Positions 34,136-43,830 are shown, counted from the first letter of the stretch. The stretch: 64,000 nucleotides of DNA from JAENVU01 sp963765075 (GCA_963765075.1 CAVXVA010000003.1:682001-746000); one strand, 5' to 3'. Translations and numbers: made by a program. Notes: generated from the letters alone by a model not told the origin.

Positions 34136-35114
34136 TCAGAAGAGTTCGATGTCACCCAGCGTCAACTTCCAACCGCTCGGGGCGTCCGGATTCGCAAGGG
34201 GTCGATACGTGAGCAACGGTCCGACCCCCGGAAGGCGAGCCAGACCGCCCGGCCACACCCGTGGTCCGCCCAAGGCCAGGACATAGTCGGCGGCCGCGCT
34301 CGTGCGCACGGCGCGTACCAGTCGCGCCGCGGTGCGGCGGTCACCGGCGCGGGTGAGCAGGGCGACGAGCGCGGCCTCCTGGGCCGAGCCGCGCGCGGAT
34401 CCGAAAGATCGCCACACCGTGATCGAGTCCGGCGTCGGCGACCACGGCCCGATAACCGAGCAGCGGCGTGCCGAAGCGCCACGCGAGGAACTCCGGGCTG
34501 AGCCGAGTCTCGATCCCCGTAGTGCTCGGCGCGCGCTCGCCGATCAGGGTGGCGAGCGCACCGGCATCGGCGACGATCGCGGCGGCGTCCTCGCCGGCAG
34601 TGCTCGGCGTGGACCAGCGCTCGGCCGGGACCCGCGCTTTGGCGATCCGGGCGAGCCGACTGAGCCGGGTCGGGCGCACGACGGTCGGGAGTTGGCCCAC
34701 CACCTGCCAGCCCATCTTGAGGTAGCCGGGGCGGCTCTGGTCATTGGGGGTGTTGAACACGAAGTCGGTGCCCGACGCGGTCAACTCCTCGAGCGCGTGC
34801 AACGTGAGTCGCGTGAAGATGCCACGACCTTGATAGTCGGGGTGGGTCGCGGTGTCGACGGCGCGTACCGCGTGGAGGGTCCGATCGCCGTCGGCGAACT
34901 CCCAGCGCATCAGGGTGCGAAATCCCGCGATGCGGTCGCCGTCGCAGGCCACCCAGGCCGGCGATTCACCGAACGCGTTCTCGAGGTGCTTCCAGGCAAA
35001 CAGTGCTTCGAACCGCGGATCCTGATCACGGCCGAGCGAGGCCGCCAGTAATCCGAGGATCTCGCCTCGATCGGACGCGGTCGCCCGGCGGAGGGTCAGG
35101 CCGTCGTCGGTCAT
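34136..35114 (-). CDS. GNAT-family acetyltransferase, one frame break
   Basis: About 325 aa after repair. The N-terminal GNAT domain starts LTLRRATASDRGEILGLLAA and has the acetyl-CoA loop AVDTATHPDYQGRGIFTRLT. The middle and C-terminal parts (YLKMGWQVVGQLPTV, LSPEFLAWRFGTPLLGYRAV, DYVLALGGPRVWPGGLARLP) resemble the two-GNAT-fold proteins often found in polysaccharide loci. The frame changes near 34405, in the segment HGVAIFR; one base less gives a continuous reading to DIELF-stop. Its ATG overlaps the stop of the upstream glycosyltransferase gene as ATGA, so it is probably the last gene of that unit. It may acylate the glycan. Confidence 0.75.
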
Positions 35115-36214
35115 CGTGCGCCGATCTGTCGATAGATGGACTCGATGCGGGCCGTCGTGCGGCGGATGTCGAACCGATCACCAGCGCGGGTCGCGGCGGC
35201 CGCGAACTCGGCCCGGCGCTCGGGGTGGTCGACGAGATCTTGGATCGCCGAGGCCAAACGCTCGGGGTCCCGAGGCGGGACCAAGTGGCCTTCGACACCG
35301 TCGGTCACCGCTTCCGGGATACCCCCGACGTCGGTCGCGACCACCGGGAGACCGAGGGCGAGCGCCTCCATCAGCGCGACCGGGAGACCCTCGTTGTTGG
35401 AGGCCATCGTGAAGATGTCACACCCCGAGAGCACCCGCACGGCATCGTCGCGCTGGCCGAGCAACACCACCCGATCACCCAACCCCAGTTCGGCGTGCAG
35501 GGCCCGCATCTCGGCTTCTTGGGGACCCTGACCGACGGCCACGATGCGCACCGCGACCTCGCGATCGGCGAGCAGCCGCGCCGCGGCGAGCAGGTTCGGA
35601 TAATCCTTCTGGGCGCGGAAGTTGGCCACCGTGCCGACCACGATCTCATCCGGGCCGATCCCGAGCTCGGCCCGGACTCCGACGCGATCCCACCGGCTGC
35701 GAACATCGTCGAGCATGACCCCATGTTCGAGGACTTCCGAACGCCGCTGGAGCCGCGACCAGATCGTGTCCTGCACGACCTGGGACACCGCGAGGTCGGC
35801 ATCGTCGAGCGGGAACGTCAGCCCGTTGAGCACGCGTGTCGGCGTGGAGAAGCTGGACCACGTGTTGTGGGTCGTGTACATCAGCCGCGGGCGCCGAGCC
35901 CGGGGCAAGGTACGAGCCACCAACCTTGCGATCCCTGCCGGATACGGAGACTGGGCATGGAGGATGTCGACCGGGTGGGCACGAAGGTCGCGCCGGAGTC
36001 GGCGCGCCCACCGCAGATCACGCTCGTCGTTCACACCGAGACACGTACACGCCACGCCGAGCGCCTCGAGTTCGGGGACCAGGGCGTTTTTCCAGGGCAG
36101 CAAATAGGCGACTCGAAACTCGAACTCGCGCCGGTCGTGGGCGGCGGCGGCCGAAACCAGGAGTCGCTCCGCACCACCGGGGCCGAGCCCCTTGACCAGC
36201 CAGAGCACCCGCAT
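35111..36214 (-). CDS. GT4-family glycosyltransferase
   Basis: 367-aa retaining GT-B enzyme. The N-terminal domain opens MRVLWLVKGLGPGGAERLLV, whose GGAE loop is typical of GT4. The C-terminal donor domain has VGTVANFRAQKDYPNLLAAA, VGQGPQEAEM, VLLGQRDDAV and the E-x7-E motif region NNEGLPVALMEALALGLPVV. The ATG at 36214 was chosen because the domain starts there. The gene is divergent from the GT2 gene at 36353 with a 138-nt gap. Likely role: adding a sugar to the surface glycan on the cytoplasmic face. Confidence 0.92.
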   Translation of the reverse strand: MRVLWLVKGLGPGGAERLLVSAAAAHDRREFEFRVAYLLPWKNALVPELEALGVACTCLGVNDERDLRWARRLRRDLRAHPVDILHAQSPYPAGIARLVARTLPRARRPRLMYTTHNTWSSFSTPTRVLNGLTFPLDDADLAVSQVVQDTIWSRLQRRSEVLEHGVMLDDVRSRWDRVGVRAELGIGPDEIVVGTVANFRAQKDYPNLLAAARLLADREVAVRIVAVGQGPQEAEMRALHAELGLGDRVVLLGQRDDAVRVLSGCDIFTMASNNEGLPVALMEALALGLPVVATDVGGIPEAVTDGVEGHLVPPRDPERLASAIQDLVDHPERRAEFAAAATRAGDRFDIRRTTARIESIYRQIGAR

Positions 36215-36352
36215 ACGTGGGGCAAGGTAGTCGAGCGGGTCGGCGGTCCTCACCGGTTCGACATCGACCGGGCCCAGGACACCAACCCGGCCCATCGCAC
36301 GTACTATGACGAGCCCGTGCGGCCCTTCGCCCGCCACGAACTCTCGCCTTCG

Positions 36353-37240
36353 ATGCCTCCCGACTCCCCTCCTCACCCGCTCAAGGCCGGTCTGCGACGC
36401 GGTTGGGATCGCCTGGCCTACGCCCGCCTCCGGCGCCGTGTCGCCGGGCGCACCGACCGCTCGCTGACCGCGATGTTCCGGGTGAAGGACGAAGAACAGT
36501 TCCTCGGACCGGCGGTGCGGTCGATCGCCGACCTGGTCGAGACCGTGGTCATCGTCGACAACATGAGTACCGACGGCACCGGCGCCGTCATCGCCGAACT
36601 CGCCGAGGAGTGCCCCAACATCGCCAGCTTCCAGTACCCGCACTCGATCTTCCGGGTCGGGCGGGAGCACGCGGAGGCGCGGCGCACCACACCCGTCGAC
36701 GATCCGCGCCGGCTCGCGAGCTTCTACAACTGGTGTCTGGCCAAGTGTGAAACGCCATTCGTGGTGAAGTGGGACGGTGACATGATCGCGACCGATCGCG
36801 GCCGCGAGATGCTGGCCGACTGGGCTGGCCGGCGCGAGCTGACGGGCCGGTTCCTCGGCACCAACGTCGCCCCGGATCTCACCCACCGACTGGCCTCGAA
36901 CGACGCCGCGACGATCGCTGGTGGTGATCCGCTCCGGCCGGGCTCGGGCATGGTCGACCATCTGGCCTTCACCGTCTCCGAACCGCGGATCTTCGAACGG
37001 ACCCAGGCGCACTACGTCGACGGCCAATCGTGGGAACAGTTGATGGGTCCGTTCATCAACGGCGATCTCTGCGAACCCGACACATGGCGGGTCGAGGAGA
37101 GTTGCTACCTCCACCTGAAATACGCCAAGCGCGACCCCCACTCGAACCAGTCCGAGGAGTTCGCCGAGGCGGTCCGGCAACGGGAACGAGCCGGCGATCC
37201 GCTGTCGACCGACGAAGCCGCGGCATTGCGCTGGCTCTGA
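36353..37240 (+). CDS. GT2-family glycosyltransferase-like protein
   Basis: 295 aa. The GT-A fold begins LTAMFRVKDEEQFLGPAVRS, with the nucleotide-binding region VVIVDNMSTDGTG and the D-x-D-like site FVVKWDGDMIATD. A late segment holds DTWRVEESCYLHLKYAKRDP. The ATG at 36353 is used here; a GTG at 36317 lies 9 nt after a TACTAT sequence and could be a near-leaderless start that adds 12 residues. The first of a plus-strand run with two sulfotransferases. Confidence 0.82.
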   Translation: MPPDSPPHPLKAGLRRGWDRLAYARLRRRVAGRTDRSLTAMFRVKDEEQFLGPAVRSIADLVETVVIVDNMSTDGTGAVIAELAEECPNIASFQYPHSIFRVGREHAEARRTTPVDDPRRLASFYNWCLAKCETPFVVKWDGDMIATDRGREMLADWAGRRELTGRFLGTNVAPDLTHRLASNDAATIAGGDPLRPGSGMVDHLAFTVSEPRIFERTQAHYVDGQSWEQLMGPFINGDLCEPDTWRVEESCYLHLKYAKRDPHSNQSEEFAEAVRQRERAGDPLSTDEAAALRWL

Positions 37241-37323
37241 GCCCCGATCGGTGCCGGTATCATTCCGCCCGCGTCATGAGCCCGCGCGACCGCGCCACCC
37301 ACGGGATCCAGCCAGGAAGGTCC

Positions 37324-38274
37324 ATGCACGTTCGTGCCTCCGCCGATCGATTCCAACGAGCACTGCGCGGCACTGAGCCGCAGCGTTACTTCCTGGATCT
37401 GATCCCGAGCCTCCGGCGGACGACGCTCATCGTCGGGAGCGGCCGGAGTGGAACCACCTGGCTCTCCGAGATCATCGATTCGCACCACCACCAGCGGTCG
37501 ATGTTCGAACCGTTCCGCGCCGACCGGGTCGAGACCGCCGGCGCGTTCACTCCCGGGGAATACCTCGATCCCGCGACCGTCGATCCGACCCGGCGGGCCT
37601 CGGCGCAGCGGATCCTCACCGGTCGGGTGCGCAGCCCGTGGGTCGACCAGTACAACCACCGAGGCGTGGCGACCCGCCGGATCGTCAAAGAGATCCGGAT
37701 CACGAATCTGGTGCCCTGGCTCCGCGTGCAGTTCCCGAGGTTGCCGATCTTCTACATCGTGCGTCATCCCTTCGGCGTCGCCAACTCGGCCACCCGACTG
37801 CAGTGGGACGACCACCTCGACCAATTGCTCGATCACGGTCCTCTGTTCGCGGCCATCGACGTCGATCCCGCGGCCGTGCAGGCCGTGGCCACCACGCCCT
37901 TCGCCCGCCACGTGGCGCGTTGGTGCACCGAGAACGCGCTCCGCCTTCGTGCTCCCGACGATCCCGGTGTGCTCGTGGTCTCCTACGAGTCGCTCGTCGA
38001 CCATGCCGAACGCGAAGCCGCGCGGATCGACCGGTTCCTCGGTCGCAAACGCATCGCCGTCGTCGACGATCGGCCCTCCGCCTCGGCGTGGCGATCCGAC
38101 AGCGCGCTCGGTACGGCGTCCGACGTCGCCCGATCGTGGACGAGTCAGGTCGAAGCCATCGACGCCCGGGCCGGCGCGGCCGTACTCGGCGTCTTCGGCC
38201 TCGACGAGTTCGCCGATGCCGGCCCACTCGCAGCCCCTGCCCCTGCCCCTGCCAAGGACGCCAATCATGAGTGA
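37324..38274 (+). CDS. Sulfotransferase-family protein (ST-1)
   Basis: 316 aa. The PAPS 5'-phosphosulfate loop is LIVGSGRSGTTWLSEIIDSH near residue 40, and the 3'-phosphate region is FYIVRHPFGVANSATR near residue 142. A VSYESLVDHAEREAARIDRF block near the end is the usual close of Sulfotransfer_3-type enzymes. A short Pro/Ala-rich tail follows (LAAPAPAPAKDA). The ATG at 37324 has AGGAAGG close upstream; the ATG at 37276 would add 16 residues. Its stop overlaps the next sulfotransferase start by 8 nt. Acceptor unknown; likely a sugar of the surface glycan. Confidence 0.85.
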   Translation: MHVRASADRFQRALRGTEPQRYFLDLIPSLRRTTLIVGSGRSGTTWLSEIIDSHHHQRSMFEPFRADRVETAGAFTPGEYLDPATVDPTRRASAQRILTGRVRSPWVDQYNHRGVATRRIVKEIRITNLVPWLRVQFPRLPIFYIVRHPFGVANSATRLQWDDHLDQLLDHGPLFAAIDVDPAAVQAVATTPFARHVARWCTENALRLRAPDDPGVLVVSYESLVDHAEREAARIDRFLGRKRIAVVDDRPSASAWRSDSALGTASDVARSWTSQVEAIDARAGAAVLGVFGLDEFADAGPLAAPAPAPAKDANHE

Positions 38275-39308
38275 ACCAGTCGGGGCCCCCGACGCCCACG
38301 GCCCCACCCGACCGCGGGTGGTGTTCCTCATCGGGTCGCCGCGCAGTGGGACCACCTGGCTGCAATCACTGCTCGGCGCCCACGGCGAGGTCATCACGCC
38401 ACAGGAGACCGATCTCTTCTCCAACTTCATTGCGCCCTTGCAGTCCTGGTGGGATCAACAGGTGGCGTTGTCACCGGACGTTCAAGCGGCAGCGTCGCGG
38501 CAAGGGGCTCCCCGCGGTCCTCGACGATGCCGAATACGCGGCGCTGCTCACCCAGTTCATTGACGGGGTGCTCGCCGCGGTGCATTCGCTCGACCCGGGC
38601 GCGTCGATCATCGTCGAGAAGAGCCCATCGCACAGTCGCCACACCGATCTGATCGCGAGCTACCTCCCCGACGCCGCATTCGTGCACATCGTGCGCGACG
38701 GCCGCGACGTGGTGGCCTCGTTGCAGTCGGCCGCGCGTGGGTGGGGGAGCCATTGGGCGTCGTCATCGGTCAAGAAGTCCGCACAGCTGTGGAAGGACAC
38801 CGTCGAGGGCGCGCGGCGCGCCGCGAGCACCGATCGCTATACCGAGGTCCGGTACGAAGACCTGCGGAGCGGAGATCCCCAACCGCTCCAGCGCGCCTTT
38901 GCCCGCTGCGGCCTCACACTGACGACTGAGGAATGTGCCGACCTCATGAACGAGTACTCGCTCGAACGAATGGCCTCCGGGAAAGCGGAAAGCCCGATCG
39001 CGCGCGGGGGTGCCGTCGGCGGTCAGAAGGTCACGACCGAGCCGACCGGGTTCTACGGCAAGGGCCAGGTGGGGGGTTGGGCGGAGTCCTGGCGCACCAA
39101 CGACCGGCTGCTCTTCGACGCCGTCGCGGGCGACCTGCTCATCGACCTCGGCTACGAGCCTGACCACGCGTGGGCCGCGTCGAAACTCCGCCGGCTCTGG
39201 TACCGAAGCTCGACCAAGGCAGCCGGACTCGTCGGCAAGGGCGGTCGACGGATCGGTCGCGCGCTCACGCGCCGTTCGAACCGACTCCTGCGCCGAATCC
39301 CCGGCTGA
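38267..39308 (+). CDS. Sulfotransferase-family protein (ST-2), one frame break
   Basis: About 346 aa after repair. The PAPS loop VVFLIGSPRSGTTWLQSLLG lies near residue 22 in the first frame. The rest is in a second frame from about 38490: SIIVEKSPSHSRHTDLIASY, then VHIVRDGRDVVASLQSAARG (3'-phosphate site), YTEVRYEDLRSGDPQPLQRA and EPTGFYGKGQVGGWAESW. One extra base near 38480-38500 explains the break. Both halves are strongly conserved, so the protein may be intact in the organism. Coupled to ST-1 upstream. Confidence 0.83.
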
Positions 39309-39321
39309 GAAGACGGGGCCG

Positions 39322-40287
39322 CTAGTCCTCGAGCCAGGTAGGAACCGGCGCGATGAGCCGGCGGATCGAGCTGGCGGCCTGGCGGACGCGTGAGCCTTGC
39401 TTGCCCTCACCGCGCATCGCGTGCCAGAAGAAGATCGCGGCCTCGCGCCGTTCCCGGCGCACGGCCAGGCTCGACGCGATCGTGAAGATGTCACGCGTGT
39501 AGCCGCGCGCACCTTGTCGCCACAGCTCCGGCAGATGCCGTTCGAGCACTGCGAGATGGGCGCGGCCCTGATCCTTCTTCGCGTCGCTCAGGCTCCCGGA
39601 GCGCACCCGGTAATACCCGAGTGGCTCGTCGAGAAACCCGGCTCGGGTCCCGGCCAACAGGTAACGCATCCAGAGTTCGTAGTCCTCGGCGCCCTCGATG
39701 CTCGGTCCGCCACCCGCTCGGGCATGGCGCTGGAACTCACCACCGCGACGAGTGTGCTCGAGGAACATGCCGCACTCCTCCACCAACTCGCGCCGAATCA
39801 GGACCGAGATGAAGAGGAAGTTGAACCGAGCGATCTCGGGAATCTGATCAGCTTCGGTCGCGGGAAACGGGCGGCGGCGCCGGTCGGGGTACGAGCGCTT
39901 GGTGGTGGGCGTGAAGTCCTCCATCAGCCACGAGTCACTGGTGACCAACCCGAGGTCGGGGCGAGACTCGAGCAGGTCGACCAAGCGATCGAGTCGCTCC
40001 GGCAGCCACGTGTCGTCGCCGTCGAGCAGGGCGAAGATTTCTCCGGTCGCGTTGCGTAGTCCGGCGTTGCGGGCGGCGGCCAGACCACCGTTGACCTGGG
40101 TGACGACCACGATGCGATCCCCGTAGCGGGCAAGGATCTCGCCGGTGGAATCGGTCGAGCCGTCGTTGACGACGACCACTTCGACGTTCGGATAGGTCTG
40201 CGCGAGCGCGGAGTCGACCGCCGCCTCGATGTACAGCTCGACGTTGTAGGCCGGGATGATGATCGACACTCGGGGCCGAGTGGTCAT
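39322..40287 (-). CDS. GT2-family glycosyltransferase
   Basis: 321 aa. Classic GT-A start: VSIIIPAYNVELYIEAAVDS, VVVVNDGSTDSTGEIL, GGLAAARNAGLRNATGEIFA and the metal site LLDGDDTWLP. The later part has YELWMRYLLAGTRAGFLDEP and YYRVRSGSLS. The ATG overlaps the Wzt stop as ATGA, so it belongs to the exporter operon (wzm-wzt-GT2). A likely chain-extending or branching transferase. Confidence 0.93.
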   Translation of the reverse strand: MTTRPRVSIIIPAYNVELYIEAAVDSALAQTYPNVEVVVVNDGSTDSTGEILARYGDRIVVVTQVNGGLAAARNAGLRNATGEIFALLDGDDTWLPERLDRLVDLLESRPDLGLVTSDSWLMEDFTPTTKRSYPDRRRRPFPATEADQIPEIARFNFLFISVLIRRELVEECGMFLEHTRRGGEFQRHARAGGGPSIEGAEDYELWMRYLLAGTRAGFLDEPLGYYRVRSGSLSDAKKDQGRAHLAVLERHLPELWRQGARGYTRDIFTIASSLAVRRERREAAIFFWHAMRGEGKQGSRVRQAASSIRRLIAPVPTWLED

Positions 40288-41474
40288 TGCACCTTTGACC
40301 ACTGCGCCGAGACGTAGACGGGAGACAACCGCACGATGGCTTTGGGCACGCGATCGAGGCGGCGCTGGCCCGACATCAACAGCGGCCCGATCGGTTGCCA
40401 CGGAGTGGCTTGCTCCAACGTGTGGTGATCCCACGCGCCGAACCACAGGAAGTACCGGTTCGGGGGCAGCGGGAGCCGTTCGAGCAGGATCTCGTAGTCG
40501 GTCGAGCCCTCCGCCAACGACGCCGCGTGCATCACGACGAAGATCGGTGTGGCCTGACCTTCGCTGATGCCCAGGTACAGCCGTGCATCCCGTTCACGAT
40601 CGGTCGTCACCGTGAGTTTGACCGTGACGTCTTCCGCGACCGCGGGCAGGCGGCCGTCGACGCCGGTGGTCTGCACACTGGTCACGCGAATGTCGCCCTG
40701 CATGCGTGAGTTCTGCTCGGCCTCGACCTCGATCGCGTGGCGGTAATCGCCGAGGACGTCTTCGATCGGGCCGTCGGTCTGCACCCGGCCGTCGGCCAAC
40801 CAGATCCCGCGTGACACCGACGCACCCACCGACGCCAGATCGTGCGAGACGAGGAGCAGGGTCGTACCCCCGGTGAGGACCTCCCGCATGCGTTCGAGGC
40901 ACTTCTGCTGGAACGACGAGTCGCCGACCGCCAAGACCTCGTCGACGATGAGGATCGCCGGCTCCAGGAACGCCGCGACGGCGAAGCCGAGGCGGACCTT
41001 CATCCCTGACGAGTAGTACTTCACCTGCCGGTCGACGGCTTGTTCGACCTCCGCGAACTCGACGATCTCGTCGAAGCGCGCGTTGACTTGCTTACGGCTG
41101 AGCCCGAGCAGGTTCCCGTAGATCATGACGTTCTCGCGGCCGGTGAGTTCGTTGTGAATCCCGGCGGCCACCTCGATGAGCGCACCGACCTGACCGGCGG
41201 TGCGGACCTCACCGGCGTACGGGAACATCAACCCGGAGATGATCTTCAGCAGCGTGGACTTCCCGGCACCGTTGCTGCCGACAATCCCGACCGATTCTCC
41301 GGGCGCGACCTGGAAGTCGATGTCTCGCAGGACCCATCGCCACGAGTCGTCGTTGCGCGAGCCCCGGATCGTGTTTCCGGCTCGGCTCAGGTGGTCGCGA
41401 AGCAGGCGCCGACCGCGGTCCACCCGAAACCGCTTCCAGACGTGGTCGACCGAGACCGCACCTTCAGCTGACAT
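40284..41474 (-). CDS. wzt: Polysaccharide ABC exporter ATPase (Wzt-like)
   Basis: 396 aa. Residues 1-250 are the nucleotide-binding domain: Walker A GIVGSNGAGKSTLLKIISG, KYYSSGMKVRLGFAVAAFLE as signature motif, Walker B ILIVDEVLAVGD and the H-loop LLLVSHDLASV. Residues 255-396 form a beta-rich C-terminal domain (DIRVTSVQTTGVDGRLPA), as in Wzt proteins that recognise the modified end of the finished chain. With Wzm it exports the lipid-linked glycan across the membrane. The Wzm stop overlaps its start by 11 nt. Confidence 0.92.
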   Translation of the reverse strand: MSAEGAVSVDHVWKRFRVDRGRRLLRDHLSRAGNTIRGSRNDDSWRWVLRDIDFQVAPGESVGIVGSNGAGKSTLLKIISGLMFPYAGEVRTAGQVGALIEVAAGIHNELTGRENVMIYGNLLGLSRKQVNARFDEIVEFAEVEQAVDRQVKYYSSGMKVRLGFAVAAFLEPAILIVDEVLAVGDSSFQQKCLERMREVLTGGTTLLLVSHDLASVGASVSRGIWLADGRVQTDGPIEDVLGDYRHAIEVEAEQNSRMQGDIRVTSVQTTGVDGRLPAVAEDVTVKLTVTTDRERDARLYLGISEGQATPIFVVMHAASLAEGSTDYEILLERLPLPPNRYFLWFGAWDHHTLEQATPWQPIGPLLMSGQRRLDRVPKAIVRLSPVYVSAQWSKVQ

Positions 41475-42390
41475 CGGCGAACCCGGTCTCCAAGCGTTTG
41501 AACACGCGATAACCGACCATGAGCCAGAGGAGCGATACCCCGGCCGCGATCAGGGTGAGCGTGAGATCGGGCGCGGTGCCGAAGAACACCGATCGCCGAA
41601 TGCCGTCGATGACCGCGGCGACCGGGTTGATCGCGCACACGACGATTCTCCAACCCTGCGAGATGTCGGCCAGACCCCAGAAGATCGGCGTCACGAAGAA
41701 ACCCAGCTGCAACGCCTGCGGAAGCGCGTGGCGGACGTCGCGAACGAACACCGTCAGGCTGGCGAAGAACAAGGACACGCCGACGGCGAAGACCAAGAGG
41801 ATGACCAGCAAGGGAATCGCCCAGAACGATGTCGCCTCGGGCATCCGTCCGTAGACGACGAACAGGACGATCAGCGCGACGGCGGCGGCCACGGTGTTCA
41901 CCATCGCCTCGATGATCTGCGCAAGGACGAAGGTCTCCCGAGGGGCATACACCTTGTTCAGCAAAGGGTTGTTCACGAGGCTGCCCGCGCTCGTGGACAC
42001 CGACGTCGAGAAGAAGGTCCAGGGCAGCAACCCGACGTAGAGGAACAACGGGTACTCGATCCCGCCCGTGTCGATCTTGGTGTTGCTCACGTTCTTCAAG
42101 AAGGTGAGCACCACCATCAACATGATCGGCCCGATCAGCACCCAGGCGAAGCCGAGCACTTCCTGGGAGTACGACGCCCGCAGGTCCCGTTGGGCGAGGC
42201 TCAGCGTGATCCCACGCGACTGCCAGAGCGAGACCAAGGCGGATCGGGTGTTGTGCGACCGCCGATACCGGGTGGACGGATCCGGACCATCGGGCAGTTC
42301 GGGGAGGATCGGTCGCCCGTTCTCATCGACCGCGTCCAGTGCTCGGGCCGGCATGCCCGAATGCGATTGGGTCTCGTCCTCCACCTCCAC
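41464..42390 (-). CDS. wzm: Polysaccharide ABC exporter permease (Wzm-like)
   Basis: 308 aa, ABC2-type membrane protein. A polar N-terminal stretch is followed by the amphipathic ITLSLAQRDLRASYSQEVLG and about six helices, including FAWVLIGPIMLMVVLTFL, VNTVAAAVALIVLFVVYG, WAIPLLVILLVFAVGVSLFF and LTLIAAGVSLLWLMVGYRVF. The segment GFFVTPIFWGLADIS is typical of the family. It pairs with the ATPase gene that overlaps it. Confidence 0.92.
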   Translation of the reverse strand: MEVEDETQSHSGMPARALDAVDENGRPILPELPDGPDPSTRYRRSHNTRSALVSLWQSRGITLSLAQRDLRASYSQEVLGFAWVLIGPIMLMVVLTFLKNVSNTKIDTGGIEYPLFLYVGLLPWTFFSTSVSTSAGSLVNNPLLNKVYAPRETFVLAQIIEAMVNTVAAAVALIVLFVVYGRMPEATSFWAIPLLVILLVFAVGVSLFFASLTVFVRDVRHALPQALQLGFFVTPIFWGLADISQGWRIVVCAINPVAAVIDGIRRSVFFGTAPDLTLTLIAAGVSLLWLMVGYRVFKRLETGFADVS

Positions 42391-42432
42391 GGGGCGAGAG
42401 GATACACGGCGCTCTGAGAGCCTCCGACCGGG

Positions 42433-43830
42433 CTATCGGCGCGCTTTCGCGTACACCGCACGGCCCGCCCGACCCAGCGCGCTGTCGCCCGATACCCGGC
42501 CGCGCACGCTCCGAGCCAGCCGGCGAATGCCCCCCGAGTAGCGGCGCAACATCTCGTACTGGGCGTGGTCGAGCGGGCCACGACGGCGATACTCGTCGAG
42601 GTACTGCTTGATCTCCGCGGGCGTGAAGGCCCGGCCGTTGTCGGCGAATTTCGCGATTCGTGCGGTGAAGTCGGGGCGCAGCGAACCGGTCGGCCAGTGT
42701 CCGAACAACGTGGTCTTCACGAAGTTGCCGATGAGAAGATCGTCGAAGATCTCCCACCGAATGGCATTCATCAACGAGGTTCGCGGCGCATCGAACCGCA
42801 CCGAACGACCCGTCCCCGACCCGATCGGGAACTCGTGGTCGTTCCCGCCCACCCGGAAGACGACGGCGTCGACCACCTCGGCCAGCGAACTGATGGGCGC
42901 GAGGTAGGCCGCGATGGCCGCGACATCGTCGTCGGTGAGTTGCTCGTCCCAATCGTCGCCGAACCGGCTCGGGGGCTGGGGTTCGATCACGTTCTCGGGC
43001 GGATCGAGGCGATGCACCGTGCGATGCAGACAGTCGTACCGGATGAACGCGGGGAGCATCTCACCCACCGCCGGATCGAATCCGATGCTCAGATCCTCCA
43101 ATGGAGTGCCGAACTCGTTGACCCAGATGCTGTCTTCGCGCTGGTACCGGTGCATCGCGGCAAACGGTACGAAGTAGTCCGCCCCCAGCAGCTCCATCTT
43201 GGCGTTAATGGCTCGACCCGGAGGGATACGCAGTGCGGCGCGCGGGGGGATGCGATCACCGTGCTCGTCGAAGTAGTTGATCATGTCGGCGTCGCCGTAC
43301 CCACACAAGGAGAGCAAGAACGACGTCTTCGCTCGCCGCGCCTCTCGGCGCACCAAGGGGCTGAACCCATGATCGTTGCAGTCGTTGGTGTTGATGACGA
43401 GAGTGCCGTCGAGATCGACGAGTAAGACGGCGTCCTGATAGATGTCGGCGATCGACAAGACGCGGATTCTCGGGCTGAGCGGTACCCATTGCCGATCGGG
43501 CAACACGCGGACGCGGTATCCGTCCTTCACCAGCGCATCGTGAATTCGGCCGCCGACGTGATCGGGCAACAGGATCGTGGCGTCGCGCAGAGTCTCGAGC
43601 GATGGCATGCTCAGATGATCCGGATGACCATGCGAGACCCACACATAGGGACAGGCTCGAATCGAAGCCAGCTGCTCCTCGGGAATGGCGTGCGACAGCA
43701 CCCAGCTCCCGAAGTACGCGTCGCCGAAGAGCCACGGATCGGTCGCCAGCACCGGGGTGCCGTCGTGCGCGATCAGTGTGGCGTTGCCCACCGTTTCGAA
43801 GGCGAGCTCATAGGTAGAATCCGGCGTCAT
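42433..43830 (-). CDS. Metallo-beta-lactamase-fold protein in the glycan locus
   Basis: 465 aa. The zinc-binding signature is YVWVSHGHPDHLSMPSLETL near residue 65, preceded by VLATDPWLFGDAYFGSWVLS. Later His/Asp candidates include VINTNDCNDHGFSP. The N-terminal 230 residues resemble the UlaG/CMP-Neu5Ac-hydroxylase branch of the superfamily; the C-terminal 200 residues (VVDAVVFRVGGNDHEFPIGS, WEIFDDLLIGNFVKTTLFGH) match nothing I can name. Related proteins occur in capsule and sialic-acid loci, where they modify or hydroxylate a sugar. Its role in glycan modification is inference from context. Divergent from the GT4 gene at 43908. Confidence 0.75.
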   Translation of the reverse strand: MTPDSTYELAFETVGNATLIAHDGTPVLATDPWLFGDAYFGSWVLSHAIPEEQLASIRACPYVWVSHGHPDHLSMPSLETLRDATILLPDHVGGRIHDALVKDGYRVRVLPDRQWVPLSPRIRVLSIADIYQDAVLLVDLDGTLVINTNDCNDHGFSPLVRREARRAKTSFLLSLCGYGDADMINYFDEHGDRIPPRAALRIPPGRAINAKMELLGADYFVPFAAMHRYQREDSIWVNEFGTPLEDLSIGFDPAVGEMLPAFIRYDCLHRTVHRLDPPENVIEPQPPSRFGDDWDEQLTDDDVAAIAAYLAPISSLAEVVDAVVFRVGGNDHEFPIGSGTGRSVRFDAPRTSLMNAIRWEIFDDLLIGNFVKTTLFGHWPTGSLRPDFTARIAKFADNGRAFTPAEIKQYLDEYRRRGPLDHAQYEMLRRYSGGIRRLARSVRGRVSGDSALGRAGRAVYAKARR

